Assembly: GCA_017540915.1 (NCBI GenBank)
Contig: JAFYAD010000250.1
Coordinates: forward strand, 1-5,471
Source of the DNA: Lachnospiraceae bacterium
Lineage (GTDB): Bacteria; Bacillota_A; Clostridia; Lachnospirales; Lachnospiraceae
Length of the DNA: 5,471 nucleotides
Direction: 5' to 3'
Part shown: positions 1-5,471 of the stretch, piece after piece
Position numbering within the stretch: the first letter of the stretch is position 1
Layout: the number at the start of each line of letters is the position of its first letter
The notes under the pieces: generated by a model
The model's input: the letters and a program-made list of their open reading frames with translations, nothing else
The model's database searches: none
What the model was told of the DNA's origin: nothing
Made by a program: the position numbers and the translations under genes

Positions 1-507
1 ATAAAATTCGGCGGACATCCGATGGCGGCAGGAATGTCACTTGACGCGCAGAATGTAGACAGGCTGAGAGAGTTTCTCAACAGTCACGACGGACTTGACG
101 AGGAGACACTCACAGAGAAGATAACAATAGATGCAGAAGTTCCTTTTTCATATTTTACCCCGAAGATAGTGGGTGAGCTGGAAAAGCTGGAGCCTACAGG
201 CAACGGTAACACCAAACCTGTATTTGCCGCAAGGGCAGTTGAGGTGAGGAGGCTTGCATTTATGGGGAGCGAGAAACAGCATGTGCGTATGACGCTTTAT
301 GACGGCACTGCCGAAATGACAGGGGTTATGTGGCATACTGCGGATGAGATCACAGGCTTTCTGACAGAAAGGTTTGGAGAGGACGCGTTATCAAAAGCCA
401 TGATGGGAAAGCCGGGCGGCATAAAGCTGGACATTATGTTTTCACCGGATATCAATGTGTGGAAGGACAGTGTGTCGGTACAGCTTCATATAAAAGATTA
501 CAGATAA
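1..507 (+). CDS. recJ: Single-stranded-DNA-specific exonuclease RecJ, C-terminal part (5' end outside window)
   Basis: RecJ degrades single-stranded DNA 5' to 3' in recombinational and mismatch repair, in the cytoplasm. Only the last 168 residues are here; the frame is open from base 1, so the ATG at 22 is internal and not the start. The first visible residues, FGGHPMAAGMSL, are the glycine-histidine motif of the DHHA1 domain that closes the RecJ catalytic core. After about 45 residues comes the start of the OB-fold region, with LEPTGNGNTKPVF near residues 60-72, matching the family pattern of a proline-glycine turn followed by GN..P.F. The protein ends VQLHIKDYR, a usual ending for short clostridial RecJ proteins, so it probably lacks the extra C-terminal domain of Bacillus RecJ. 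The DHH motifs with the metal ligands lie upstream and cannot be checked. The next gene starts 82 bases downstream. Confidence 0.93.
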   Translation: MKFGGHPMAAGMSLDAQNVDRLREFLNSHDGLDEETLTEKITIDAEVPFSYFTPKIVGELEKLEPTGNGNTKPVFAARAVEVRRLAFMGSEKQHVRMTLYDGTAEMTGVMWHTADEITGFLTERFGEDALSKAMMGKPGGIKLDIMFSPDINVWKDSVSVQLHIKDYR

Positions 508-513
508 AATGCA

Positions 514-535
514 ACCCTTTGTGATGATAAGGGGT
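514..535 (+). other. Weak hairpin after recJ
   Basis: ACCCTTT (514-520) can pair with AAGGGGT (529-535) to give a 7-bp stem with one G-T wobble and an 8-base loop. The following bases are alternating A and T rather than a T run, so this is a poor intrinsic terminator at best. It may slow or partly stop transcription from recJ, or may be chance. Confidence 0.25.
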
Positions 536-574
536 ATATATATTAAAACATGCACACGGTAACTTTGTTTAAGC

Positions 575-584
575 AAGGAGAGGA
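575..584 (+). promoter_or_regulatory. Ribosome binding site of the papain-like protein gene
   Basis: AAGGAGAGGA lies 5 bases before the ATG at 590. It is a strong purine-rich match to the 16S rRNA 3' end and fixes this ATG as the start. No other in-frame start with a comparable site was seen nearby. Confidence 0.85.
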
Positions 585-589
585 CAATC

Positions 590-3500
590 ATGGGAAGAGT
601 CGGTACAGAAAACAATGCTGACAACGGTTTGCAGGAAAACGGCTTTGGTCAGGGAAGACCGGGAGGGAATATAGATATAGTATATCTGCAGAGACAGATG
701 CAGCTGCATGAGATATACAGTGCCGGGGTTCGGAGAAATCAGGAGAATTTCGCGAAGAATGTCGGCATCGGCCGGGATGAATTTGTGATGAAGGCCCGTG
801 AGCTTGGCTGGGGATTTGCGCCTCAAAATGATGTACCCGGAGCACAGGGACAGTTCACAAATGATATCGCCGTGCTGGATGCTGTCTATGAGCTGGCAGT
901 CGATTCGGGAAATGAGCACCTCATAAGTCTGGTACAGAAGATCATGACAACTGATGTGTCAGATAATGCGTCACGTAAAGCGCTTGCTGAGGATATTCGC
1001 AAGGGTGCCGGGGAGTTTGTGGCAAATCCGGATTACCCTGACAGCGAAAAAAACAAGCTAGCTGTCGTGCCGGGGCTGAAGCCGGAGCTGACTGAGCATG
1101 AAAGGCAGCAGGTTCACCATGACTACGAGCGCGAAAAAGAGCGCAGGAGAAAAGCGGCTCAGGATATTGAAGACCGGCTGTTCTTTGAGGATAAGCTCAG
1201 GGAAAACGGATGGAAGGAGCAGGATATATCGCTGGCAAGGGATATATACAAGGTTTACAAAATGTCCCTGAAGGGTGAAAACACCTCGGCTCTCGATGGT
1301 ATTATATGGGAAATGCTGGAGACGCCTCTTGATCCGGAGATGTACTATGCTTCCAGAAACAAGCTTTTAAGTAGCTTCAAGGACACCATGAACAACATAA
1401 CTGAGCTTGCCGGCGACGACAGGAGAAAGCTGGATGGCAGCATTGCCAACTATCTGGTACAGTCTCAGGAAGCTGAGAACAAGGAGCTTCAGAACAGAGC
1501 CGAAAAGGAGGCACAGGCAGCGGCGGCGAAGGATGCAAAGAAAAGGTTTGATGAGCTCAGGAAAAGCTTTGATATAGATATAAAGGATGTCCAGCAGGGC
1601 TCAAGAGAACATGATGGTGGTAGTATAGACATTGCAGCCAGACTGGACAATACGGACAATACACCGGCTTTTGTGCAGGAACTGTTCAGATTAACGGAAA
1701 AAGATTTTAAGGATATAGGCAGTAATGAAAATGAGCTTGCCAAAGCAAAGGAGCTTAATGAAAAGCTGGATGCGCTCTCCGCACAGCCTGAGGGTAATAT
1801 GCAGCCAAACGCCGTAACCGAAAAACGCAAGGTTCAGGAACAGATTTACAATCTGTTTTTGAGTGTTGCGGAAAAAAATGTCAAAGCATGGGAATACTCT
1901 GATTCAAAGCTTCCGGATTGGATGAGGTCTACCGGGGCAGTGGGTACCATTGATCAGGTTCTCAGAGTTTACGGAGACAGGTTTTCGGCCTTTGATAAGG
2001 CAAGGCTCTTAAAACAGAGGCAGGTCACATTAAAGTCAAAAGGTATTAACAAAGAGCAGGCAGCCGGAATGCATGACGGTCGCTATGCGGTGGTCTCAGA
2101 CGGTCAGGGGTCAGCAAAGCTTGATCAGATCCACCAGGATTCTTTTCAGAATACAGCAAACGGATGTTGGGCTTCCAGCATGACAATGCTGGTAAAGAGC
2201 CGCGGTGTGGATAATGTAAATCAGTTTGACATCCGTTCCTTCCGACCGGGGTATCAGGGCAAGGAGATCAGGGATAAATTAAGTACTGAAGATGTCTATA
2301 ATACTGAAGTTTACAAAAACATGACCACTGACAAGAGCAATAACATCATGGACAGGGGAGATGCTTTTCTCAGTCTTGCTCCGGGATCGATGCTGCAGGG
2401 GTTGGAGATAAGCGGATACAGTGACGACATCAGGCGTATGGGTATCAGCAGAGAGGAATATCTGAAGCGTACAAATAAAGTTGTTTCCGAACACATACTG
2501 CACGCAATAAAAGAGGAGAAATCTCCGGTAAGCTTCATAGCAGGCGGTCATTATATAACGATCACCGGGATCGATAAGAACGGTCTGGTAACATACAAGG
2601 AATCCAAAAACAAAAATGATGGAAAAAGCAGTGATGCGGACAGGACTATCAGTCTGAACAACCTGCTGAAGAAGGTGATCTCACCCGCATCCCTATCGGT
2701 CAGGATGGAATGGGCGGCAGATATCAAGCTGTCAAAGGACGGAAAAAAGCTGTACGGTATTCCCAGCGAATATCTTTCTGTGGCAGAAAACGGTGAGATA
2801 CTGATGCCATCATCTCTTGAGACGATGGCAAATCTGGAAAACAGCTTCTTAAAGAAGGATGGTTTCTATGTCAGCAGGATGAATGGCTCGGAGGGACCGG
2901 ATGCACAGGCAAATCTGGAGCACAATCTAAAAACCGGCGGAGTAAATATGCGCCAGATCGCATACATGCCAAAGCAGCTCAACATGAAGGTATTGAAAAA
3001 ACAGGCTGAACAGAGGACGAACGAGGAGGAGAAAAGACTGAAGGAAATGTCTGGGAAATTCTTTGGTGTACAGTACAAAGAGAATATCCCGGAGCAGACC
3101 CGGAAAACAGTGGCTGAAGAATACAAAAAGATAGAGAGTGCTTTCAATAACAGCATCATAGATAAACAGAACGCTGCCGGTGCAAGGCTCGCAGATAAGG
3201 TGAAGAAAGTGAAGCAGCCGCTGCCGGCTGTAAATGGTTCGGTTCAGGGCAAATATGACAGTTTTATAAACAGGATCTGTAAGAAAGCTGCCGCGTCTGA
3301 CAAACTGTATAAGGATGGCAAGATAAAGGTTATTGCCAATGCGGTAGCCGCTGCCATGCTGAAAACGGATGGCGTTCCCTTCAATGAAAAAAAGATAGCC
3401 GAGCTGGGCAAGAAAATCAATGAGTTTACAGATCTGAGATTCCTGGAGTTCAAAGATGTGACGGCAATATTGAACAATCCGAATCTGACGGCAGTAGCGG

Positions 3501-4033
3501 ACACACTGCAGAAGGATGTGGCAGATGCGATGTATCGGGTTGATCCGGCTTACAGGAAAGGCTACATAGAAGAAATGAAGCTGTTAGCATCCAATATGCT
3601 GACCAAGACAGACCGAACCGACAAATACAAGGCTTTCTATGATGCAGTGCAGGATGCTTCGAAGATCGATATAAATGCGGAAAATGCAGATGAACTGATA
3701 GTGAATGCCAACCGAAAGCTGATGAAGAATCTGGAGGTATATATAGCGGGAAAGGAGAAAGTCCGTACCTCCACAGGCGGTCAGGACAGATTCAATAACG
3801 CTATGGATGCCGCGTCTATTCTGGCGGCTTACGCTCCCGTAAGCCAGAGTGTGAAGATTAATAATATGGTGGCGAATATAAACAAAGCAAGGGGAGCAAA
3901 GAAAAGGACAGATCCGAAGTATGTGTCAATGAGAAATCATGGCGGACACAGAGCGAAGGCAAGAGCCTGTGAGATTGAGGCAGCAAAGAATAAAAGCAGG
4001 AGCGCAAAAAAACAGGCACCGTCCATGGCATAG
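590..4033 (+). CDS. Large soluble protein with a central papain-like cysteine protease domain; function unknown
   Basis: I do not recognise this 1147-residue protein as a named family. Its clearest feature is a papain-like core at roughly residues 500-720. QNTANGCWASSMTML gives Gln520 (oxyanion hole) six residues before Cys526, the papain spacing, and GGHYITITGID gives His654. The third catalytic residue is unclear; Glu671 or Asn674 are candidates. Cys-His spacing is 128 residues, close to papain. The GCWASSM style also recalls C39-like and AvrRpt2-like (C70) peptidases. Only three cysteines occur (526, 897, 1127). Highly charged, probably coiled-coil helices lie near 168-205, 292-327 and 803-820. 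Residues about 880-1090 look helical. Residues 1099-1147 hold 15 Lys/Arg in 49 and may bind nucleic acid. There is no signal peptide, lipobox or membrane segment, so it is cytosolic or exported by a non-Sec route. Protease activity is inferred; the substrate is unknown. Base and codon use look like the neighbours'. Confidence 0.9.
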   Translation: MGRVGTENNADNGLQENGFGQGRPGGNIDIVYLQRQMQLHEIYSAGVRRNQENFAKNVGIGRDEFVMKARELGWGFAPQNDVPGAQGQFTNDIAVLDAVYELAVDSGNEHLISLVQKIMTTDVSDNASRKALAEDIRKGAGEFVANPDYPDSEKNKLAVVPGLKPELTEHERQQVHHDYEREKERRRKAAQDIEDRLFFEDKLRENGWKEQDISLARDIYKVYKMSLKGENTSALDGIIWEMLETPLDPEMYYASRNKLLSSFKDTMNNITELAGDDRRKLDGSIANYLVQSQEAENKELQNRAEKEAQAAAAKDAKKRFDELRKSFDIDIKDVQQGSREHDGGSIDIAARLDNTDNTPAFVQELFRLTEKDFKDIGSNENELAKAKELNEKLDALSAQPEGNMQPNAVTEKRKVQEQIYNLFLSVAEKNVKAWEYSDSKLPDWMRSTGAVGTIDQVLRVYGDRFSAFDKARLLKQRQVTLKSKGINKEQAAGMHDGRYAVVSDGQGSAKLDQIHQDSFQNTANGCWASSMTMLVKSRGVDNVNQFDIRSFRPGYQGKEIRDKLSTEDVYNTEVYKNMTTDKSNNIMDRGDAFLSLAPGSMLQGLEISGYSDDIRRMGISREEYLKRTNKVVSEHILHAIKEEKSPVSFIAGGHYITITGIDKNGLVTYKESKNKNDGKSSDADRTISLNNLLKKVISPASLSVRMEWAADIKLSKDGKKLYGIPSEYLSVAENGEILMPSSLETMANLENSFLKKDGFYVSRMNGSEGPDAQANLEHNLKTGGVNMRQIAYMPKQLNMKVLKKQAEQRTNEEEKRLKEMSGKFFGVQYKENIPEQTRKTVAEEYKKIESAFNNSIIDKQNAAGARLADKVKKVKQPLPAVNGSVQGKYDSFINRICKKAAASDKLYKDGKIKVIANAVAAAMLKTDGVPFNEKKIAELGKKINEFTDLRFLEFKDVTAILNNPNLTAVADTLQKDVADAMYRVDPAYRKGYIEEMKLLASNMLTKTDRTDKYKAFYDAVQDASKIDINAENADELIVNANRKLMKNLEVYIAGKEKVRTSTGGQDRFNNAMDAASILAAYAPVSQSVKINNMVANINKARGAKKRTDPKYVSMRNHGGHRAKARACEIEAAKNKSRSAKKQAPSMA

Positions 4034-4065
4034 GGTGTGACATGACCGGAATAAAAAATGTGGTG

Positions 4066-4094
4066 TAATTTTGAGTGTAAAACATATAAAATTA
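4066..4094 (+). repeat. AT-only inverted repeat after the papain-like protein gene
   Basis: TAATTTT (4066-4072) and AAAATTA (4088-4094) are perfect 7-bp arms around a 15-base loop. Having no G-C pairs and no following T run, it is not a credible terminator. It sits just upstream of a strong promoter, so its A/T richness may act as an UP-like element. No better terminator was found between 4034 and 4110. Confidence 0.3.
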
Positions 4095-4110
4095 TCAAAC
4101 CCACACAAGA

Positions 4111-4140
4111 TTGACAGTAAAAATCCCTCTGAATTATAAT
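4111..4140 (+). promoter_or_regulatory. Near-consensus sigma-A promoter of the secreted Big_2 protein gene
   Basis: TTGACA (4111-4116) and TATAAT (4135-4140) match the -35 and -10 consensus perfectly, separated by 18 bases (one more than the optimum of 17). Transcription should begin around 4146-4148, giving a leader of about 46-48 bases. The stretch upstream of the -35 is A/T rich. This points to strong constitutive transcription independent of the upstream gene. Confidence 0.88.
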
Positions 4141-4150
4141 CATACACATA

Positions 4151-4164
4151 GAGCAACAGTGCTC
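4151..4164 (+). promoter_or_regulatory. Hairpin at the 5' end of the secreted-protein mRNA
   Basis: GAGCA (4151-4155) and TGCTC (4160-4164) form a perfect 5-bp stem with the loop ACAG. It would start about 3-5 bases from the predicted 5' end of the mRNA. Stem-loops so close to a 5' end are known, for example in ompA, to slow mRNA decay. The leader after it is A-rich and looks unstructured up to the ribosome binding site. Confidence 0.5.
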
Positions 4165-4179
4165 AAAACAATACATTAC

Positions 4180-4186
4180 AGGAGGG
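4180..4186 (+). promoter_or_regulatory. Ribosome binding site of the secreted Big_2 protein gene
   Basis: AGGAGGG lies 7 bases before the ATG at 4194. It is a nearly full match to the anti-Shine-Dalgarno sequence and decides the start, which also begins a proper signal peptide. Confidence 0.9.
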
Positions 4187-4193
4187 ATTTACA

Positions 4194-5012
4194 ATGAAAA
4201 ACTTAAAGAAGATACTGGCACTTGCCACAGCAGGCGTGTTGGCATTTGGCGCAGTACCGGTGTTCGCAGGTCAGGATGCATCAGGATTAAAAGATGGTAC
4301 GGCTTATCTGAACATCAACATGGCAGGATGGGGAGCATTCGAGGCTGAGTATACAAATGCCGAGATCACAGGTGACGGCTCTTATACTGTTTCAATGACA
4401 GCGGCTGAGGCTATCGGTCTGGAGCAGTTCAACGCTCTTGAGGTTGTAAACGGCGAGTCAATTCTCGGAACAGCCAGCGTTATCACTGTTGATTCGATCA
4501 AGATCAATGGCGAAGAAGTTAAACTTGAGGGTGACAGCTATACATGCTCTGCAGACGGTGCAGCGGTTACAACGCGTGTAAATATCTACAATGCATGGAA
4601 TACTCCGGATCCGGAAGCTTTGACAGGTGATGACAAACATGTTGATAACAGATGCGCCGGAGGAGATGTTACAAAGTGTACAGCAACTCTTATTTCATCT
4701 GACTACATCGGTGAGGATGCCAAGGTTAAAGTAAAATCAATGGAAGTATCTTTCACCGTTTCAGGATGCGGATCAGTTGCTGAAGGTGCAGGTGCACAGA
4801 TTTCCGATGAGAGCCTTTCACTTGCTGTTGGCAAGTCGGCAACACTTTCCGTTACAGGAAACTCAGGCAAGGTAAAATGGTCTTCATCAAAGAAGGCAGT
4901 TGCAAAGGTAAACAAAAAAGGTGTTGTTAAAGCAGTCAAGGCCGGTAAAGCAGTCATCAAGGCAAAGGTTGACGGCAAGACACTGAAGTGCAAGGTTAAG
5001 GTTACAAAGTAA
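4194..5012 (+). CDS. Secreted protein with a beta-rich, possibly carbohydrate-binding module and a C-terminal Big_2 domain
   Basis: Residues 1-25 form a Sec signal peptide: MKNLKK, a hydrophobic stretch, and the cleavage site VFA before Gly26. No lipobox cysteine is present, so the product is released or held at the wall non-covalently; no sorting signal is seen. Residues about 35-190 form a beta-rich module containing AYLNINMAGWGAF, TGDGSYTVSM, SIKINGEEV and RVNIYNAWN. From memory this style resembles modules attached to Lachnospiraceae glycoside hydrolases, so sugar binding is inferred, not shown. Residues 203-272 are a Big_2 bacterial Ig-like domain with the usual VGKSATLSV, VKWSSSKKAVAKVNKKGVV and KAGKAVIKAKV strands. 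The Big_2 domain is very lysine-rich, which would favour contact with anionic surface polymers. Cysteines are at 118, 154, 162, 192 and 266. There is no catalytic domain, so it is a stand-alone binding or structural protein. Strong promoter, ribosome binding site and terminator suggest a highly expressed monocistronic gene. Confidence 0.9.
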   Translation: MKNLKKILALATAGVLAFGAVPVFAGQDASGLKDGTAYLNINMAGWGAFEAEYTNAEITGDGSYTVSMTAAEAIGLEQFNALEVVNGESILGTASVITVDSIKINGEEVKLEGDSYTCSADGAAVTTRVNIYNAWNTPDPEALTGDDKHVDNRCAGGDVTKCTATLISSDYIGEDAKVKVKSMEVSFTVSGCGSVAEGAGAQISDESLSLAVGKSATLSVTGNSGKVKWSSSKKAVAKVNKKGVVKAVKAGKAVIKAKVDGKTLKCKVKVTK

Positions 5013-5035
5013 TAAAATTCCATACGGTATACAGG

Positions 5036-5065
5036 CTCCCGGATTTTTTATCCGGGAGTTTTTTT
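5036..5065 (+). terminator. Strong intrinsic terminator after the secreted protein gene
   Basis: CTCCCGGAT (5036-5044) pairs perfectly with ATCCGGGAG (5050-5058) around a five-T loop, followed by seven T (5059-5065). It lies 24 bases after the stop codon. There is no A run before the stem, so it works only for + strand transcripts. It separates the secreted-protein transcript from xylB. Confidence 0.95.
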
Positions 5066-5115
5066 AGAGTAGTAATATCAATGTCGTTTGATCGGTGACT
5101 GATCTGCCGAGGATA

Positions 5116-5176
5116 GCAATTTTTGAGATGTAAAATCCAAATCGCAAGTTTTGACCATGATAAAGCAATTTTCGAC
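5116..5176 (+). repeat. Three imperfect direct repeats upstream of xylB
   Basis: Twelve-base copies near the consensus GCAATTTTTGAC start at 5116 (GCAATTTTTGAG), 5144 (GCAAGTTTTGAC) and 5165 (GCAATTTTCGAC). Each pair matches at 10 of 12 positions, and all three continue to a nearby ATG triplet that is not a gene start. Start-to-start spacing is 28 and 21 bases. The last copy ends just upstream of where the -35 box should be. They may be binding sites for a sugar-responsive regulator. Confidence 0.5.
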
Positions 5177-5188
5177 ATGTGAATTTGC
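5165..5188 (+). promoter_or_regulatory. Imperfect palindrome overlapping the third direct repeat
   Basis: The arms GCAATTT (5165-5171) and AATTTGC (5182-5188) have the form GCAA-N-TT and AA-N-TTGC around a 10-base centre, so the site has partial two-fold symmetry. It overlaps the expected -35 position. It could be an operator for a dimeric regulator, as an alternative reading of the direct repeats. Confidence 0.3.
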
Positions 5189-5197
5189 TGATTTATG

Positions 5198-5209
5198 TGG
5201 TAATATACT
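5198..5209 (+). promoter_or_regulatory. xylB: Probable -10 region of the xylB promoter
   Basis: TATACT (5204-5209) matches the -10 consensus at five of six positions; the overlapping TGGTAATAT (5198-5206) offers an extended -10 alternative. At the usual distance upstream (5178-5186) there is no recognisable -35 box. A promoter of this kind usually needs an activator. Transcription would start near 5213-5216. Confidence 0.45.
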
Positions 5210-5223
5210 TGAAGAAAAAAGGA

Positions 5224-5239
5224 CGGCAGATGTGTGCCG
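5224..5239 (+). other. Small hairpin in the xylB leader
   Basis: CGGCA (5224-5228) and TGCCG (5235-5239) give a perfect 5-bp, G-C rich stem with a 6-base loop. It lies near the predicted 5' end of the xylB mRNA and ends 6 bases before the ribosome binding site, which it leaves free. It could stabilise the mRNA or mark a protein binding site, or be chance. Confidence 0.35.
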
Positions 5240-5245
5240 AAACAC

Positions 5246-5255
5246 AAGGGAGGGG
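5246..5255 (+). promoter_or_regulatory. xylB: Ribosome binding site of xylB
   Basis: AAGGGAGGGG lies 4 bases before the ATG at 5260. It is purine-rich and strong, and places the start exactly where the conserved kinase N-terminus begins. Confidence 0.8.
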
Positions 5256-5259
5256 TAAA

Positions 5260-5471
5260 ATGCGTTATATAGGTATTGATCTGGGGACGTCATCGGTTAA
5301 GCTTTTACTGATGGAAAAAGACGGCACTGTAGTAAAGACTGTTACAAGGGAATATCCCATCTTTTTCCCGCAGCCGGGCTGGTCTGAGCAGAAGCCGGAG
5401 GATTGGTGGAAGGAGACATTTGAAGGTCTGAAGGAGCTGACGGAAGGCACGGATAAGTCAGAGATTGCAGG
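5260..5471 (+). CDS. xylB: Xylulokinase, N-terminal part (3' end outside window)
   Basis: Xylulokinase phosphorylates D-xylulose with ATP to xylulose 5-phosphate, the entry of xylose into the pentose phosphate pathway, in the cytoplasm. Seventy residues are visible out of about 490-510 for the FGGY kinase family. MRYIGIDLGTSSVKLLLM at 1-18 contains Asp7 and the DLGTSSVK phosphate loop of the actin-like ATPase fold. PQPGWSEQKPEDWW at 37-50 is the segment near the sugar site that is typical of xylulokinases, which favours XylB over glycerol kinase or gluconokinase; another FGGY sugar kinase cannot be fully excluded from this fragment. The gene follows a strong terminator, so it has its own promoter in the 194 bases before it. 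The weak promoter and upstream repeats suggest activation by a sugar regulator. More xylose genes may follow outside the window. Confidence 0.9.
   Translation, partial: MRYIGIDLGTSSVKLLLMEKDGTVVKTVTREYPIFFPQPGWSEQKPEDWWKETFEGLKELTEGTDKSEIA

Larger units (their letters stand above)
4121..4190 (+). repeat. Inverted repeat pairing the promoter spacer with the ribosome binding site
   Basis: AAATCCCTC (4121-4129) is the exact reverse complement of GAGGGATTT (4182-4190). The left arm lies between the -35 and -10 boxes, upstream of the predicted transcript start. The right arm covers most of the Shine-Dalgarno sequence. Both arms are therefore present only in RNA coming from further upstream. The 52 bases between them contain a smaller hairpin (4151-4164). 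Confidence 0.6.

Noticed and set aside
519..546. Possible promoter before the big gene: TTGTGA (519-524) and TATTAA (541-546), 16 bases apart
   Set aside because: Each box matches only four of six consensus positions, and A/T-rich sequence gives such matches easily. Kept only as a possibility; the gene may instead be read from upstream.
1489..1830. Ser/Ala/Leu-rich open frame on the - strand
   Set aside because: It lies opposite a charged helical part of the large protein and has low-complexity composition typical of an antisense shadow.
2866..3159. Open frame on the - strand with a hydrophobic, membrane-like translation
   Set aside because: It is the reverse complement of lysine- and glutamate-rich codons of the large gene, which gives Leu, Phe and Ser on the other strand. 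No ribosome binding site was seen and the + strand frame is clearly coding.
4063..4080. GTGTAA repeated twice, 12 bases apart
   Set aside because: Six bases in A/T-rich spacer DNA recur by chance too easily to be called a site.
4703..5023. Open frame on the - strand opposite the Big_2 domain
   Set aside because: Its Thr/Leu/Phe-rich translation mirrors the lysine-rich Big_2 domain, and the + strand frame has promoter, ribosome binding site, signal peptide and terminator.
1..5471. CRISPR array, tRNA or rRNA gene, insertion sequence or prophage genes
   Set aside because: No regular repeat-spacer pattern, no cloverleaf, no transposase or integrase motifs and no terminal inverted repeats were seen; coding sequence fills most of the window.

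Overview
The window looks like chromosomal DNA from a Gram-positive, low-to-mid GC member of the Clostridia, most likely a gut or rumen Lachnospiraceae. The signs are strong purine-rich Shine-Dalgarno sequences before every complete gene, a near-consensus sigma-A promoter, a secreted lysine-rich protein ending in a bacterial Ig-like (Big_2) domain, and a xylulokinase nearby. The family-level assignment is inferred from protein style and was not searched. All four genes are on the + strand.

Layout: (1) 1-507 is the 3' end of recJ, a single-strand DNA exonuclease. (2) 590-4033 encodes a 1147-residue protein I cannot name. It is soluble and helix-rich, with a papain-like cysteine protease core in the middle (Gln520, Cys526, His654) and a very basic C-terminal tail. 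It has no signal peptide or membrane segment. (3) 4194-5012 encodes a 272-residue secreted protein: signal peptide, a beta-rich module resembling carbohydrate-binding modules, and a C-terminal Big_2 domain. It has its own strong promoter, a 5' hairpin, a strong ribosome binding site and a clear intrinsic terminator at 5036-5065. (4) 5260-5471 is the start of a xylulokinase gene (xylB), cut by the window end. Its upstream region has a weak promoter behind three imperfect direct repeats.

How the parts fit: recJ is housekeeping and unrelated to the rest. No convincing terminator lies after recJ or after the big gene, so transcription may run through to the terminator at 5036-5065. The secreted protein and xylB may both serve plant-polysaccharide use, but the terminator separates them and only adjacency supports the link.

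The points most worth a second look are the unnamed papain-like protein, the leader of the 4194 gene (a 9-bp inverted repeat pairs the promoter spacer with the ribosome binding site, so read-through mRNA could be translationally silent while the gene's own mRNA is not), and the repeats before xylB, two of which are exactly 21 bp apart. There are no RNA genes, CRISPR arrays or mobile elements that I can support.
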